Under the pieces are notes generated by a model. It was not told where the DNA came from and did no database searches. It saw nothing but the letters and a program-made list of their open reading frames with translations. Source: Nocardia sp. (GTDB taxonomy: Bacteria > Actinomycetota > Actinomycetes > Mycobacteriales > Mycobacteriaceae). From it: 44,035 nt of DNA. The stretch spans positions 1 to 44,035 of the forward strand of contig NZ_JAODNK010000148.1 in assembly GCF_025465275.1 (NCBI RefSeq). The letters run 5' to 3'. Shown here piece after piece: positions 17,021-25,413 of this stretch. A program made the position numbers and the translations under genes. Each line of letters begins with the position of its first letter. The first letter of the stretch is position 1.

Positions 17021-18787
17021 TTATCCTCGACCGAGCTGAACTGCCTTGACCAGCAACAGGACTGCCCCGACCACGAGATAGCCGCGCAGGGCAAGCATGC
17101 CGAGTTTCGTTCCGGCAGACCAGGTCACCGGTTCCAGCAATGCCAGCGGCGGCATCCGCCAGCTGTCCTTCTCGGTGGCGCTGACCAGCGGCACCACGGG
17201 TGCGGGTGGGAGCGGCGAACGGCGGCGCTGCCATTTCAGGGCACCCATGGAGACAACGGCGAGAATGACCATGGCGACCGCCAGGTACTCGGCGGTGGCG
17301 ACCACATCGATGTCCGGGAACAGCGTGGTCAGCATGAGAATGCCTGAGAGCAGCAGCAATACGGCGACAATGAACACCGCGACGATATTGAGCCAGGTGC
17401 GGTTCACCCACGGCCCCAGCACCTGCGGATCATTGCAGAGCAACAGCAGGAAGACGCTCGCGCTGGGCAGCAGCAGCCCGGCCAGCGCCTGCACGGCGGT
17501 GGTGATCAGGCCGAGCGGTGCGCCGGGGATCAGCACGATGCCCGCGGCCAAGGCGACCATCACAATGTAGGAGACGTAGAACTGCTTGGCGTCCTTGAAC
17601 CCTCGATGCAGCGAGTGCTTCATGCCGAACACATCACCGAAGGCGTAGCTGGTCGCCAGGGTGACCGCGGCCGCGCCGATTATGGACGCGTCCAGCAGCA
17701 CGATCGCAAAGATCGATCCCAGTTTCCCGTCCACATTGCCCAGCAGATGCGCGATATTGCCCGCGTCGATGAATTTGCCGACGGAATCGGTTGCGCGAGC
17801 GGCATAGTCGGCGGTCATGAGCACCGCGGCCGCGCCGATCACCACGACGAAGGCGCCCAGCGTCGTATCGGCGCGCTCATAGCCGATGAAGCGCGGGGTG
17901 ATGCGCTTGTCGACGATATTGGACTGCTGGAAGAACAACTGCCACGGCGCGACGGTGGTGCCCACAATGGCGATGACCAGCAGGACCGCATCCGAGGTGA
18001 ACCCGCCCGAAACGCCCGGCACCACAAAATCGTGTGCGGCACGGCTCCAATCGGGATGCGACAGCAGCAGCATCGGAATCTGCAGCAGCGTAATGGCGAT
18101 GAAGGCGAACATGGCCCGCTCCCAGCGGCGGAAGCTGCCACTGGCCATGATCACGATCAGCGCCGCCGCGGCGGTCGGCACCACAATGTATTTGGAGATG
18201 CCGATGTAGTCCGCGGCCAGCGAGACACCGATGAATTCGGTGACGATGGTCAGGAAGTTCAGGATGAACAGGTCGCCGACCGAGAACCAGCCCCAGCCGC
18301 GGCCGAAGCGCTCATTGATCAAGCGGGCGTGCCCGACTCCGGTGACCGCGCCGAGCCGAACCACCATCTCCTGGTTGACGATCAGCACCGGAATCAACAG
18401 CACCAGCACCCAGAGCAGGCTGTAGCCGTAGTTCTGGCCGGCCTGCGCATAGGTGGCGACACCACCCGCGTCATTGTCACCGACCATGACGATGAGGCCG
18501 GGGCCGACAATCGCCAGCATGGTCAGCATCCGGGTGCGCATATCGCGCGGACGGTCGCTGTCGGACAGTTTGATTCGCCCGAGTGCGCCCTCGATATCAC
18601 CCAGGTGCGCCGTATCGAGTACGGCCGACTGCCGGCGCGGTGGCGCGGGCGCCGGAACTTCGAAAGGGGCAGGAGGTGGTGCGACAGCAGGCGTTTCGAT
18701 CTGCTCCACAGCGGACGGCCGCCCGCCCGGTGGTGCTACCGCATTGTCTTCATTTGCGGCAGAAAGGCTTTCGTCATCACTGCTCAT
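17021..18787 (-). CDS. Divergent NRAMP-family metal ion transporter
   Basis: 588 residues: a Pro/Ala-rich cytoplasmic N-terminus (~1-85) and about 11-12 transmembrane segments with the NRAMP pattern. Alignment by eye puts NDAGGVATYAQAG (105-117) on the canonical DPGN TM1 motif. Asp106 is kept, but Pro and Asn are replaced. The TM6 MPH motif reads APWQ (280-283), so the metal-binding Met is lost. NRAMP-related magnesium transporters show comparable loss of the soft Met ligand, so Mg2+ or another hard ion is plausible. The gene overlaps the upstream PRC-MgtE_N-CBS gene by ATGA (translational coupling), again pointing to magnesium. Confidence 0.87.
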   Translation of the reverse strand: MSSDDESLSAANEDNAVAPPGGRPSAVEQIETPAVAPPPAPFEVPAPAPPRRQSAVLDTAHLGDIEGALGRIKLSDSDRPRDMRTRMLTMLAIVGPGLIVMVGDNDAGGVATYAQAGQNYGYSLLWVLVLLIPVLIVNQEMVVRLGAVTGVGHARLINERFGRGWGWFSVGDLFILNFLTIVTEFIGVSLAADYIGISKYIVVPTAAAALIVIMASGSFRRWERAMFAFIAITLLQIPMLLLSHPDWSRAAHDFVVPGVSGGFTSDAVLLVIAIVGTTVAPWQLFFQQSNIVDKRITPRFIGYERADTTLGAFVVVIGAAAVLMTADYAARATDSVGKFIDAGNIAHLLGNVDGKLGSIFAIVLLDASIIGAAAVTLATSYAFGDVFGMKHSLHRGFKDAKQFYVSYIVMVALAAGIVLIPGAPLGLITTAVQALAGLLLPSASVFLLLLCNDPQVLGPWVNRTWLNIVAVFIVAVLLLLSGILMLTTLFPDIDVVATAEYLAVAMVILAVVSMGALKWQRRRSPLPPAPVVPLVSATEKDSWRMPPLALLEPVTWSAGTKLGMLALRGYLVVGAVLLLVKAVQLGRG

Positions 18788-20121
18788 GATCGCGCGGGAC
18801 CGCCGGTCCCGCTGCCGGCGTTCTCTGCCGTGAGCGGTCCCGATTCCCGGGCCGGGCGGGGCGCGGGCTCGCGGCGACGCCAGTCCTCGGGAATGGTCGC
18901 CTCGAGAATGTCGTCGACGGTCACCACACCCAGGACATGATCGTCCTGGTCGACGACCGGAATGGTGTAGAGGTTGTAGTCGGCCATGAGCAGCGCGACA
19001 TCGGTGAGGTCGGCCTCCGGTGCGACGCGCACCGGGTCGGAATCCATGAGATCGGCGACCCGGCTGCCGGGCGCTGCCTGCAGCAGGGCGACGAGTGAGA
19101 TCACGCCGACCAGTTGTCCGGACTCGGCGAGGATGTGCATCTTCAACAGCGCCTCCGGCTGCAGCGCGCCCGCCGCCGCAATGACCGAGACAGCCTGCGC
19201 CGCAGTCGCATCGGTCCCACAGGAGACGATGTCGACATTCATGAGACCACCGGCGCTGGCGGGGTTGAAACCCATCAGCGTAATGACCTTGGTCCGCTGT
19301 CCGGCAGGCATCAGGTCCAGGACGCGCCTGCGCCGGGACTGCCGCAGATCCATGACCGCATCGGCGGCATCGTCGGCACGCATGCGGCCGAGCAGTGCGG
19401 CGACATCGGCATCACTCTTATCGTTGAGCAGCCGGCTGGCCTTGTCCGGATCCAATTCCTCGAAGACATCGGCCTCCAATTCCGGATCGCCGTGCACCCG
19501 ATCCAGAATCTCGCCCTGCTCCCGCTTATCGGCGTCCTCGAGCAGATCGGCGAGCTGGGCCGGTTTCAAACCGCGCACCCGCCCGCTGACCCGCACCGTC
19601 ATGGACTGGCTGTGCCCGATGAGCGGTTCGAAGGCCTTCCAATCCCGCGAGGCATGGCCGGACGAGGTCTTGATCAGGCCGAAGAACCGGGCGGGACGGC
19701 GGGTATCGAGCCGTGCCAGCACCCAGCCGGAACCGGTGTCGTCGAGTTCCACATCGTAGGCGCGGACCAGTTCGGCGGCAGCCACATCGATGAGCCGGTG
19801 GCCGAGGATATCGGCCCGCAGCAATACTTCGCCCTCGCGGCGTTCGAAGCCGGTCAGGTTGACCTTATTGCGCGTCAAGGTGATTCGGTCCACTGTGAAC
19901 TCGGCGATATTCTCGGCGGAGACGTACACCTGCCGCCCGCCCACCCCGACCACTACTCCGGATACCCGAGGATAGGTATCACCGCCGGGCAGCCGGACGA
20001 TCAGATCCTCGACGCGGCCGATGGACTCTCCGGACTCGGAGATCACCGGCGACTTCAACAGCTGCGACAGATGAATCGTCGCCACCGCCGGTTCGGAGGG
20101 TGCGGGCGTGGACTCTGTCAT
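18784..20121 (-). CDS. PRC-barrel / MgtE_N / CBS-domain protein without transport domain
   Basis: 445 residues: PRC-barrel-like N-terminal region (~15-170, with SGESIGRVEDLIVRLPGG), MgtE_N superhelical domain (~185-285, with AQLADLLEDADKREQGEIL and LLGRMRADDAADAVMDL), then a CBS pair (~295-420, VADLMDSDP and DDHVLGVVTVDDILE). It has no MgtE membrane domain. In MgtE these cytosolic domains sense Mg2+ and gate the channel. Here the sensor module is a separate protein coupled to an NRAMP-like transporter, which it probably regulates. ATG 20121 has AGGAG 6 nt upstream. Confidence 0.9.
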   Translation of the reverse strand: MTESTPAPSEPAVATIHLSQLLKSPVISESGESIGRVEDLIVRLPGGDTYPRVSGVVVGVGGRQVYVSAENIAEFTVDRITLTRNKVNLTGFERREGEVLLRADILGHRLIDVAAAELVRAYDVELDDTGSGWVLARLDTRRPARFFGLIKTSSGHASRDWKAFEPLIGHSQSMTVRVSGRVRGLKPAQLADLLEDADKREQGEILDRVHGDPELEADVFEELDPDKASRLLNDKSDADVAALLGRMRADDAADAVMDLRQSRRRRVLDLMPAGQRTKVITLMGFNPASAGGLMNVDIVSCGTDATAAQAVSVIAAAGALQPEALLKMHILAESGQLVGVISLVALLQAAPGSRVADLMDSDPVRVAPEADLTDVALLMADYNLYTIPVVDQDDHVLGVVTVDDILEATIPEDWRRREPAPRPARESGPLTAENAGSGTGGPARS

Positions 20122-20260
20122 GGGGCACTCCTGATCGATGGCCGGATACCGGCCGGTCGCGGGACACGATGCCCTACGACCAGCACTTCCAGTTGATCAA
20201 TGCCTGAACATAACGCGGCCGGGACCGCAACGCCGCAAATCGAAGCCGGACAGCAACATG

Positions 20261-20286
20261 GCGGCGGCCGAATTCCGGCCACCGCC
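20261..20286 (-). terminator. Possible terminator after the secreted-protein gene
   Basis: An imperfect GC-rich hairpin (GGCGGTGGCCG with CGGCCGCCGCC on the minus strand) starts about 27 bp after the stop of the gene at 20313. No T-run follows. Confidence 0.35.
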
Positions 20287-20312
20287 ACGCACTATGGGTT
20301 ACTCAGAGATGC

Positions 20313-21056
20313 TCACGCACCCGGAGCGGCGGCCGGAGCCGGCGGGGTGGCCAGATCGTTGAAGAACTGGAACAGGCCCACAGCCACGACGGGTCCACCG
20401 ACAAAGATGGTGCCGGCCACAAGGCCGATCGCCGCCATGGCCGCGCCGGTGACCAGGCAGCCACCGATGAAGCCCGGGATGGTCAGGGTGCCGATGCTGA
20501 TCGCCGTGGCGCCGAGGGCAACTGCGGCGCCGCCCGCGATGCAACCGATGCCCGCGCCGATCACGGTGCCGATGAGGCTACCGACTGCGACACCGACGGA
20601 GACCGTGCTCGACAGGTTGCTCAACGCCTGGTTGAAGTTGGGGTTCGCGGTGGCGTCGACCTGCGTCAGCAGCGGGGTGCCCGGGGCGACCGGCTGCGCG
20701 GCGGCTGGATCGGTGCTCGGGGTCAGCGTGGCGGTATTGCCGTCGATCTGCGCCGCGATCGGGAAGGACTTGCCGTCCCGCTGGTAGCTCATCGGCAGGG
20801 TGGCCACAGCCGCGCCGGTGCCGTCCACGACCTGGATCTGGTTGTCCTTGACCGCCAGCGAACCCGCATCGGTGGCGATGACGACCGAGTGGTCGACAAT
20901 GTTCGCCTTGTAGTGGATACCGGGCGCGAGATCCGTGGTGACCGAGCTGTTGCTGGACGAATCCGGCTGCGCGGAAGCGGTGTTCGCGGTGACAGCGGTG
21001 ATCGACAGTGCGGCGATCGCGATAGAGGCGGTCGCAGCGATATTGCGGAACTTCAT
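20313..21056 (-). CDS. Secreted protein with glycine-rich hydrophobic C-terminus
   Basis: 247 residues from ATG 21056. It has a Sec signal peptide (MKFRNIAATASIAIAALS..., cleavage near TASAQ) and a polar domain (~30-145) with DLAPGIHYKANIVDHSVVIATD. A long hydrophobic Gly/Ala-rich C-terminal region (~150-235) contains repeated GxxxG-like motifs (VAVGSLIGTVIGAGIGC, CIAGGAAVALGA). Two Cys flank the hydrophobic part. Similar secreted proteins with a glycine-zipper tail are common in Nocardia, but I cannot name the function. The upstream part of the open frame lacks a signal and is excluded. Confidence 0.75.
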   Translation of the reverse strand: MKFRNIAATASIAIAALSITAVTANTASAQPDSSSNSSVTTDLAPGIHYKANIVDHSVVIATDAGSLAVKDNQIQVVDGTGAAVATLPMSYQRDGKSFPIAAQIDGNTATLTPSTDPAAAQPVAPGTPLLTQVDATANPNFNQALSNLSSTVSVGVAVGSLIGTVIGAGIGCIAGGAAVALGATAISIGTLTIPGFIGGCLVTGAAMAAIGLVAGTIFVGGPVVAVGLFQFFNDLATPPAPAAAPGA

Positions 21057-21377
21057 CAAGTTTCTTTCTGCAGGCGTGACTGATCCGCTTGCCGATAAAA
21101 GCGAATCGGCAAGCTGCACAGGATGTTTGCTTTCCGGCAACCTCCGCCTCGCGAAATGTTTGCCGGCGCCAATCATGAGTGGAGGATTCTGAAGATGTCA
21201 ATCCCCGATCAGCAATAGTGACGCGCGCCGCATTTGCGACTTCGACACCAAAGATGTTGGGTCGTAAAAGAAACGGAGCAGGCCGTCAAAGTTCCGTAAG
21301 GGAATTCGAACCGGCCGGTCAGAACTTCATAATAGGCAGTGGTCAACCAGCAAAGTCGCTCTTCTACCGAGGCCAAA
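21057..21377. other. Intergenic region, relatively AT-rich, with divergent promoters
   Basis: No gene seen in 321 bp. A candidate rightward promoter reads TTCGAA (21305-21310), 17 bp, CATAAT (21328-21333). It would serve the small HicB-like gene, either with a 5' leader to ATG 21378 or leaderless from GTG 21339. The other half presumably holds the promoter of the secreted protein. Confidence 0.45.
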
Positions 21378-21560
21378 ATGGACGAAATCGAACGCCAGAT
21401 TCAGCTCTCCGCATTCCAAGTCCAATGGTCCCCGCCGGACGCCGCATTCGTCGCGCGCTCCTCGCAGTATCCCGGAGTCATATGCGCAGACGAAGGGTCC
21501 TCACTCGCGGCGGTCGACGGCCTGATCGAGACGATCCGGCATCGCGTCATGGCCGGGTAG
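21378..21560 (+). CDS. Small HicB-like-fold protein, orphan
   Basis: 60 residues from ATG 21378 with GAGG 6 nt upstream; GTG 21339 would add 13 residues. The pattern VQWSPPDAAFVARSSQYPGVICADEGSSLAAVDGLIETI resembles the HicB antitoxin N-terminal fold (W-x-P-x-D-x-x-[FY]-V-A-x-x-x-x-x-P-G). No HicA-like toxin lies next to it, and no DNA-binding domain follows. It may be a stand-alone member of the HicB-like group that is frequent in actinobacteria. The assignment rests on pattern only. Confidence 0.55.
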   Translation: MDEIERQIQLSAFQVQWSPPDAAFVARSSQYPGVICADEGSSLAAVDGLIETIRHRVMAG

Positions 21561-21575
21561 TGCGACCGGGCGGAG

Positions 21576-22250
21576 TCAGCTCCCGAGCAGACGGGCCTTT
21601 TCGGCGGCGAATTCGGCGTCGGTGAGGGAACCGTCCCGGTGCAACCGCGCGAGTTCGGTGAGTTGCTGGATACGCGCGGCATCGGCCCTGGTCGCCTGCG
21701 CGCTCCAATCCACCCGGGGCGCATCGTATTTCACGGTACGCGGGACGGCGCCCGGCACGTAGCCGATGGTGCCGCCACGCTGTCCGCGGTCGATGGCAAT
21801 ACGCTTCCGGTTGTGCGGTGCGGCGTAGATATCGACGGTCTGGCCCGCACGGAGTCCGTAAGCGGCTATCCGGCAGAAGGTTTCGTACGGCTGCTGCTTC
21901 GGCAAGCTCACCCGCACCCCGTACAGATAGACCGTGCGACCCATCCTGCCCATATCCGAGCCGCCGCCGATCATGGTGTTGGTCGCCTTGGCGGAGAGTA
22001 TGACGCCGGTACCGCGAATGCCACGTTTGAACAGCCGCTTGTCACCGCCGCCCATACCCACCTGCACCAGGTACATCCCGTAAACGAAAGGGCCCCACCA
22101 CAGCACCGCCACGACGAATACGGAAAGTCCCACCCGCACCGGGTGGGCCAGCCCCGAAATCCGGTTCACCGCCAGCAGCGCGGGCATGAACCCGACGCAC
22201 ATCACAATGAACCAGGCCCAGAAAACCACGGCCAATTTTCCTACGGTCAT
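21576..22250 (-). CDS. Membrane protein with C-terminal SHOCT domain
   Basis: 224 residues from ATG 22250. Two N-terminal transmembrane segments (VFWAWFIVMCVGFMPALLAV and VGLSVFVVAVLWWGPFVYGMYLV) are followed by a soluble domain (~70-165, RGTGVILSAKATNTMIGG and similar). The SHOCT motif is at the end (IQQLTELARLHRDGSLTDAEFAAEKARLL). SHOCT is a short oligomerisation or anchoring motif. No specific function can be given. Confidence 0.78.
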   Translation of the reverse strand: MTVGKLAVVFWAWFIVMCVGFMPALLAVNRISGLAHPVRVGLSVFVVAVLWWGPFVYGMYLVQVGMGGGDKRLFKRGIRGTGVILSAKATNTMIGGGSDMGRMGRTVYLYGVRVSLPKQQPYETFCRIAAYGLRAGQTVDIYAAPHNRKRIAIDRGQRGGTIGYVPGAVPRTVKYDAPRVDWSAQATRADAARIQQLTELARLHRDGSLTDAEFAAEKARLLGS

Positions 22251-22350
22251 CGCACACCCACCTGACCACCGGGTCGCGACCATACGACCTGTCCAGACAG
22301 TGTGAGCCGATCGGTCGGTTCACGCAGTGGAATCCCGCGAACCTCGAGGG

Positions 22351-22665
22351 TCAGTGGGCCAGTTTCAGCCCGACCACGCCGCCGACAATCATCACCAGCA
22401 GCACCATCTTCAATGCCGAGGCGCTCTCGGCGCCCGTGGCCATGGCGTAAGTCACCGTCAGCACCGCGCCGATACCGACCCACACCGCATACGAGGTGCC
22501 GATGGGCAGCGTCCGCATCGCATAGGCCAGACCGCCCATCGACAGCACCAGCGCGCCGGCGAACAAGGCAGTGGGTGCGAGTTTGCTGAAACCTTCGGAT
22601 TTACCGAGCGCTGTGGCCCACACCGCTTCGAGCACACCGGAAATCGCGAGAATCAACCAGGCCAT
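22351..22665 (-). CDS. sugE: SMR-family exporter, SugE/Gdx type
   Basis: 104 residues and four transmembrane helices, typical of small multidrug resistance proteins. The essential Glu13 lies in SGVLEAVWA, and LPIGTSYAVWVGIGAV matches the SugE/Gdx subgroup, whose physiological substrate is guanidinium (exchanged for protons). These act as dual-topology dimers. No guanidine riboswitch consensus was found in the ~135 bp upstream. It could also be a general quaternary-ammonium exporter, but the GTSYAVWVGIG motif favours Gdx. Confidence 0.9.
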   Translation of the reverse strand: MAWLILAISGVLEAVWATALGKSEGFSKLAPTALFAGALVLSMGGLAYAMRTLPIGTSYAVWVGIGAVLTVTYAMATGAESASALKMVLLVMIVGGVVGLKLAH

Positions 22666-22805
22666 GACAAGTATTCCTTTCAGGAAATACCGTCTTTTCG
22701 ATGCCTGGGTACGGTTCCGATCGTCCAGTAAGCCGCAGATCGCGACCTGCCTTCGACCATACCCAACCGATCCGGACCCGGGTGGAGACTCTCCTCACCA
22801 CCGCA

Positions 22806-23576
22806 CTAGAGAGCGGTGCCGCCGCTGGCGTCGAGGGTCTGGCCGGTGATCCAGCGGGCGTCATCGCTGACCAGGAAGGCGACTATGTCGGCGATATCGG
22901 CGGGGCGGCCGACACGACCGAGCGCGACATTCGACGACGCCTCGCGCTGACCGTCCGGGTTGTCGATAAGCCAGGCATTCATATCGGTGAGGACATAGCC
23001 GGGAGCTACGGCATTGACGGTGATGCCGCGCGGGCCGAGAGCTTGGGCGAGCACGCGGGTGAAGGTGTCGATCGCGCCCTTGGTCATGGTGTACGCGAGG
23101 ATGTCCGGAATCGCGATCCGGGTGACAGCCGAGGACAGATTGACCACCCGACCTCCATCCCGCAGCCGGTCCCGAACACCCTGCACCAGGAAGAACGGGG
23201 CACGGACATTGGTGGCGAAGAGGGTGTCGAATTCCGCGGGTGTCATGGCCTCGACACCCTTCATGACAGTCATGCCCGCATTGTTGATCAGGATGTCCAG
23301 ACCGGCGGGCGCACCGAGGTCGAAGAAGCCTTCGTCCACGGCGTCCAGGAGCGCCGCAAAGTCAGCGGAGCTCAGATCGCCCTGCACCGAGAAGCCGCGA
23401 CCACCCTCGGCCTCGATGCCCGCGACCACCTCTTTGGCAGCGGCCTCGTCCCGACCGAAATGCACTGCTACGAACACACCTTCACGAGCCAGCCGCTCGG
23501 CGATGGCACGGCCGATGCCCCGGCTCGCACCGGTGACCAGGGCTGTTTTCTTTCTCTGCGTTCCGGTTTCGCTCAT
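22806..23576 (-). CDS. Short-chain dehydrogenase/reductase
   Basis: 256 residues with a classical SDR pattern: TGASRGIGRA (NADP-type Rossmann loop), NNAG, the catalytic Ser in NLSSAV, YxxxK in YTMTKG, and the C-terminal ARWITGQTLDASGG. It would oxidise or reduce an alcohol/ketone with NAD(P)(H); the substrate is unknown. It is divergent from an alpha/beta hydrolase (23684), with a short palindrome (23626-23639) in the shared promoter region. Confidence 0.9.
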   Translation of the reverse strand: MSETGTQRKKTALVTGASRGIGRAIAERLAREGVFVAVHFGRDEAAAKEVVAGIEAEGGRGFSVQGDLSSADFAALLDAVDEGFFDLGAPAGLDILINNAGMTVMKGVEAMTPAEFDTLFATNVRAPFFLVQGVRDRLRDGGRVVNLSSAVTRIAIPDILAYTMTKGAIDTFTRVLAQALGPRGITVNAVAPGYVLTDMNAWLIDNPDGQREASSNVALGRVGRPADIADIVAFLVSDDARWITGQTLDASGGTAL

Positions 23577-23625
23577 GACAGCTATTCAACGGACGAGTAC
23601 ATCCGGTGTCCGGCGGGATTCGGGC

Positions 23626-23644
23626 ATCGCGTTCGCGATACAGT
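23626..23644. promoter_or_regulatory. Palindrome and -10 box between divergent SDR and hydrolase genes
   Basis: ATCGCG-TT-CGCGAT (23626-23639) overlaps a TACAGT -10 box (23639-23644) directed at the hydrolase gene. A regulator could act on one or both genes here. Confidence 0.35.
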
Positions 23645-23683
23645 CAGCGACCGCACCGCAGTCCACTGAAGGAAGACCGAAAC

Positions 23684-24502
23684 TTGCCTATCGCCACTCT
23701 CAATGGAATCCGGCTCAGCTACGAAGTGACCGGTACCGGCCCGCTGGTCTTGCTGATCATGGGCACCGGGAGTCCCGGGCGCGTCTGGCGGACCTATCAG
23801 GTTCCGGCCTTGGTGAAGGCCGGTTTCCGGGTTGCCACCTTCGACAACCGCGGGATCGCCCCATCCGATGAGTCCGCTGCGGGCATTCGCATCGAAGACC
23901 TCGTGGCCGATACCGCCGCACTCATCGAACATCTCGGTGGCGGCCCCGCGCACCTCGTCGGCACCTCGATGGGCGCCCGGGTGGCGCAGGAACTCTCACT
24001 CGCACGTCCGGAGCTGGTCGGCAAGGCCGTTCTGCTGGCCACGACCGGCCGCCCACATCCGGTGTCGCAGATGCTCAATCGTGGCGAGCAGGCGCTGCAG
24101 GACCAGGGCATCAAAATGCCGCCGGAGTACGCGGCGGCAATCAAGGCCATATTGAATTTCTCCCCGCACACCCTGCACGACCCGAACCGCGCGCAGGAAT
24201 GGCTCGACATTCTCGAATACGGTGCGAGCACCGCTCCGTCGCCGGGGGTCCGGGCGCAGCTGGCCATGGATCGCTCACGTGACCGGCTCGCCGAATACGC
24301 CCGAATCACGGTACCCACTTTGGTCGTCGGGTTCTCCGACGATCGCATGCTGCCACCGGCCTTCGGTCGTGAGGTCGCTGCGGCCATCCCTCGCGCCCGC
24401 TTCGTCGAGCTCGAAAAGTGCGGGCACTACGGCTATCTGGAGCGTCCCGAGGAAGTCAATCGGGCGATCATCGACTTCCTCACCGCCGCGCCGAAGGGCT
24501 GA
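23684..24502 (+). CDS. Alpha/beta hydrolase
   Basis: 272 residues from TTG 23684, chosen because GGAAG lies 8 nt upstream and the protein then begins MPIATLNGIRLSYEVTGTG, a typical fold start. It has the oxyanion loop MGTGSPGRVW, nucleophile elbow GTSMGA, DD near GFSDDRMLPP, and catalytic His in KCGHYGYLERP. The AB_hydrolase-1 type includes esterases, C-C hydrolases and haloperoxidase-like enzymes; the substrate is unknown. Confidence 0.87.
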   Translation: MPIATLNGIRLSYEVTGTGPLVLLIMGTGSPGRVWRTYQVPALVKAGFRVATFDNRGIAPSDESAAGIRIEDLVADTAALIEHLGGGPAHLVGTSMGARVAQELSLARPELVGKAVLLATTGRPHPVSQMLNRGEQALQDQGIKMPPEYAAAIKAILNFSPHTLHDPNRAQEWLDILEYGASTAPSPGVRAQLAMDRSRDRLAEYARITVPTLVVGFSDDRMLPPAFGREVAAAIPRARFVELEKCGHYGYLERPEEVNRAIIDFLTAAPKG

Positions 24503-24511
24503 CGAATGCCC

Positions 24512-25369
24512 CTAAGCGTCTTCAGGATCGACATCCAGGAGGCGCTTGGGGTGCATGCCGTCGACCTGGCCGATGAACGGCGGGTGGATGCTGTAGCCGA
24601 GCATGCGGCGAATGTCCTCGCCCACGGTGCGGACGATGTCGTGCGGGGTGGAGAGGGTGAAGGCCTCCTGCGGGCGCAGCCAGGGCTCGCAGTACTGCGC
24701 GGTGACGGCCAGCCTCGCGGCCTCGGTGCGGTTCGCGCCGCCGCCGTGCCACAGCGTGCCGATGAAGAAGACGCAGGATCCGGCGCTCATGATGACGGGC
24801 TGCCGGTCGGCATCATTCGACGGCAGGGTCTCGCCCCACTCGTGGCTGCCGGGAACGATGTCGGTCGCGCCATTGTCGGCGGTGAAATCGTCTATGGCCC
24901 AAATGGTTGCGGCGCTCAGCGCGGCCCGGGGGCGCGGCAGCGGATAGAAGCCGTCATCGGTATGCAGCATCTGCGCCGATTCCCCGGGCAGGATATTGAT
25001 GACCTGCAGCATGGACAGCAGATAGTTCGGCATGAGCAGCCGGTCCAGCAGCGCGAGCACCCGTGGATGGGAGGCGAGCCGATCGCAGCTGCGGGTCTTG
25101 TTCAGCACGCTGTAGATGCGCTGCGTGGCATGGCCTTCGAAATTATTGCGGCCCTTGCGATTCAGGAGCTCCGTCGTGCTGTCACGGATGTCCTGCAACT
25201 CCTGCGGTGTGAGCAGATTCGGCAGGATGACGTATCCGTCGCGCAGTACCGCGGCCAGATCGGCGTCCACCACCGCGGGATCGACTGTGCTGCCACTGCT
25301 TTCGGTTCGGCGATACCTTCCGGCGAGATCACCGGAAAGATCGGTTACGGATGAAACCTCAGCGCCCAC
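24512..25369 (-). CDS. Phytanoyl-CoA dioxygenase (PhyH) family oxygenase
   Basis: 285 residues from GTG 25369 with GGAGG 5-6 nt upstream. It is a non-haem Fe(II)/2-oxoglutarate oxygenase: iron ligands H136 and D138 in LHTDDGF, distal H208 in GTLWHGGGANRT, and R214 as the likely 2-oxoglutarate carboxylate ligand. It would hydroxylate a small lipid-like or secondary-metabolite substrate. A TetR regulator is divergent, with a palindrome between the two starts, so expression is probably controlled by that regulator's ligand. It ends 9 bp from the convergent hydrolase. Confidence 0.87.
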   Translation of the reverse strand: MGAEVSSVTDLSGDLAGRYRRTESSGSTVDPAVVDADLAAVLRDGYVILPNLLTPQELQDIRDSTTELLNRKGRNNFEGHATQRIYSVLNKTRSCDRLASHPRVLALLDRLLMPNYLLSMLQVINILPGESAQMLHTDDGFYPLPRPRAALSAATIWAIDDFTADNGATDIVPGSHEWGETLPSNDADRQPVIMSAGSCVFFIGTLWHGGGANRTEAARLAVTAQYCEPWLRPQEAFTLSTPHDIVRTVGEDIRRMLGYSIHPPFIGQVDGMHPKRLLDVDPEDA

Positions 25370-25377
25370 GACGCACC

Positions 25378-25411
25378 TCCGAAACATAACTGAGTTCTGT
25401 TATGCTCCGGA
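25378..25411. promoter_or_regulatory. TetR-type operator over divergent promoters
   Basis: A palindrome TCCG-N3-CATAAC-N8-GTTATG-N3-CGGA spans the divergent PhyH and TetR promoters. The rightward -10 box TATGCT (25401-25406) stands 7 nt before the TetR ATG (leaderless). The leftward -10 TATGTT (25388-25383) overlaps the other half. Binding would block both genes. Confidence 0.7.
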
Positions 25412-25413
25412 GC

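Noticed and set aside
22666..22805. Guanidine riboswitch upstream of sugE
   Set aside because: Neither the ykkC consensus nor paired ACGR-loop hairpins were found; an ACGA occurs but is not flanked by complementary bases.
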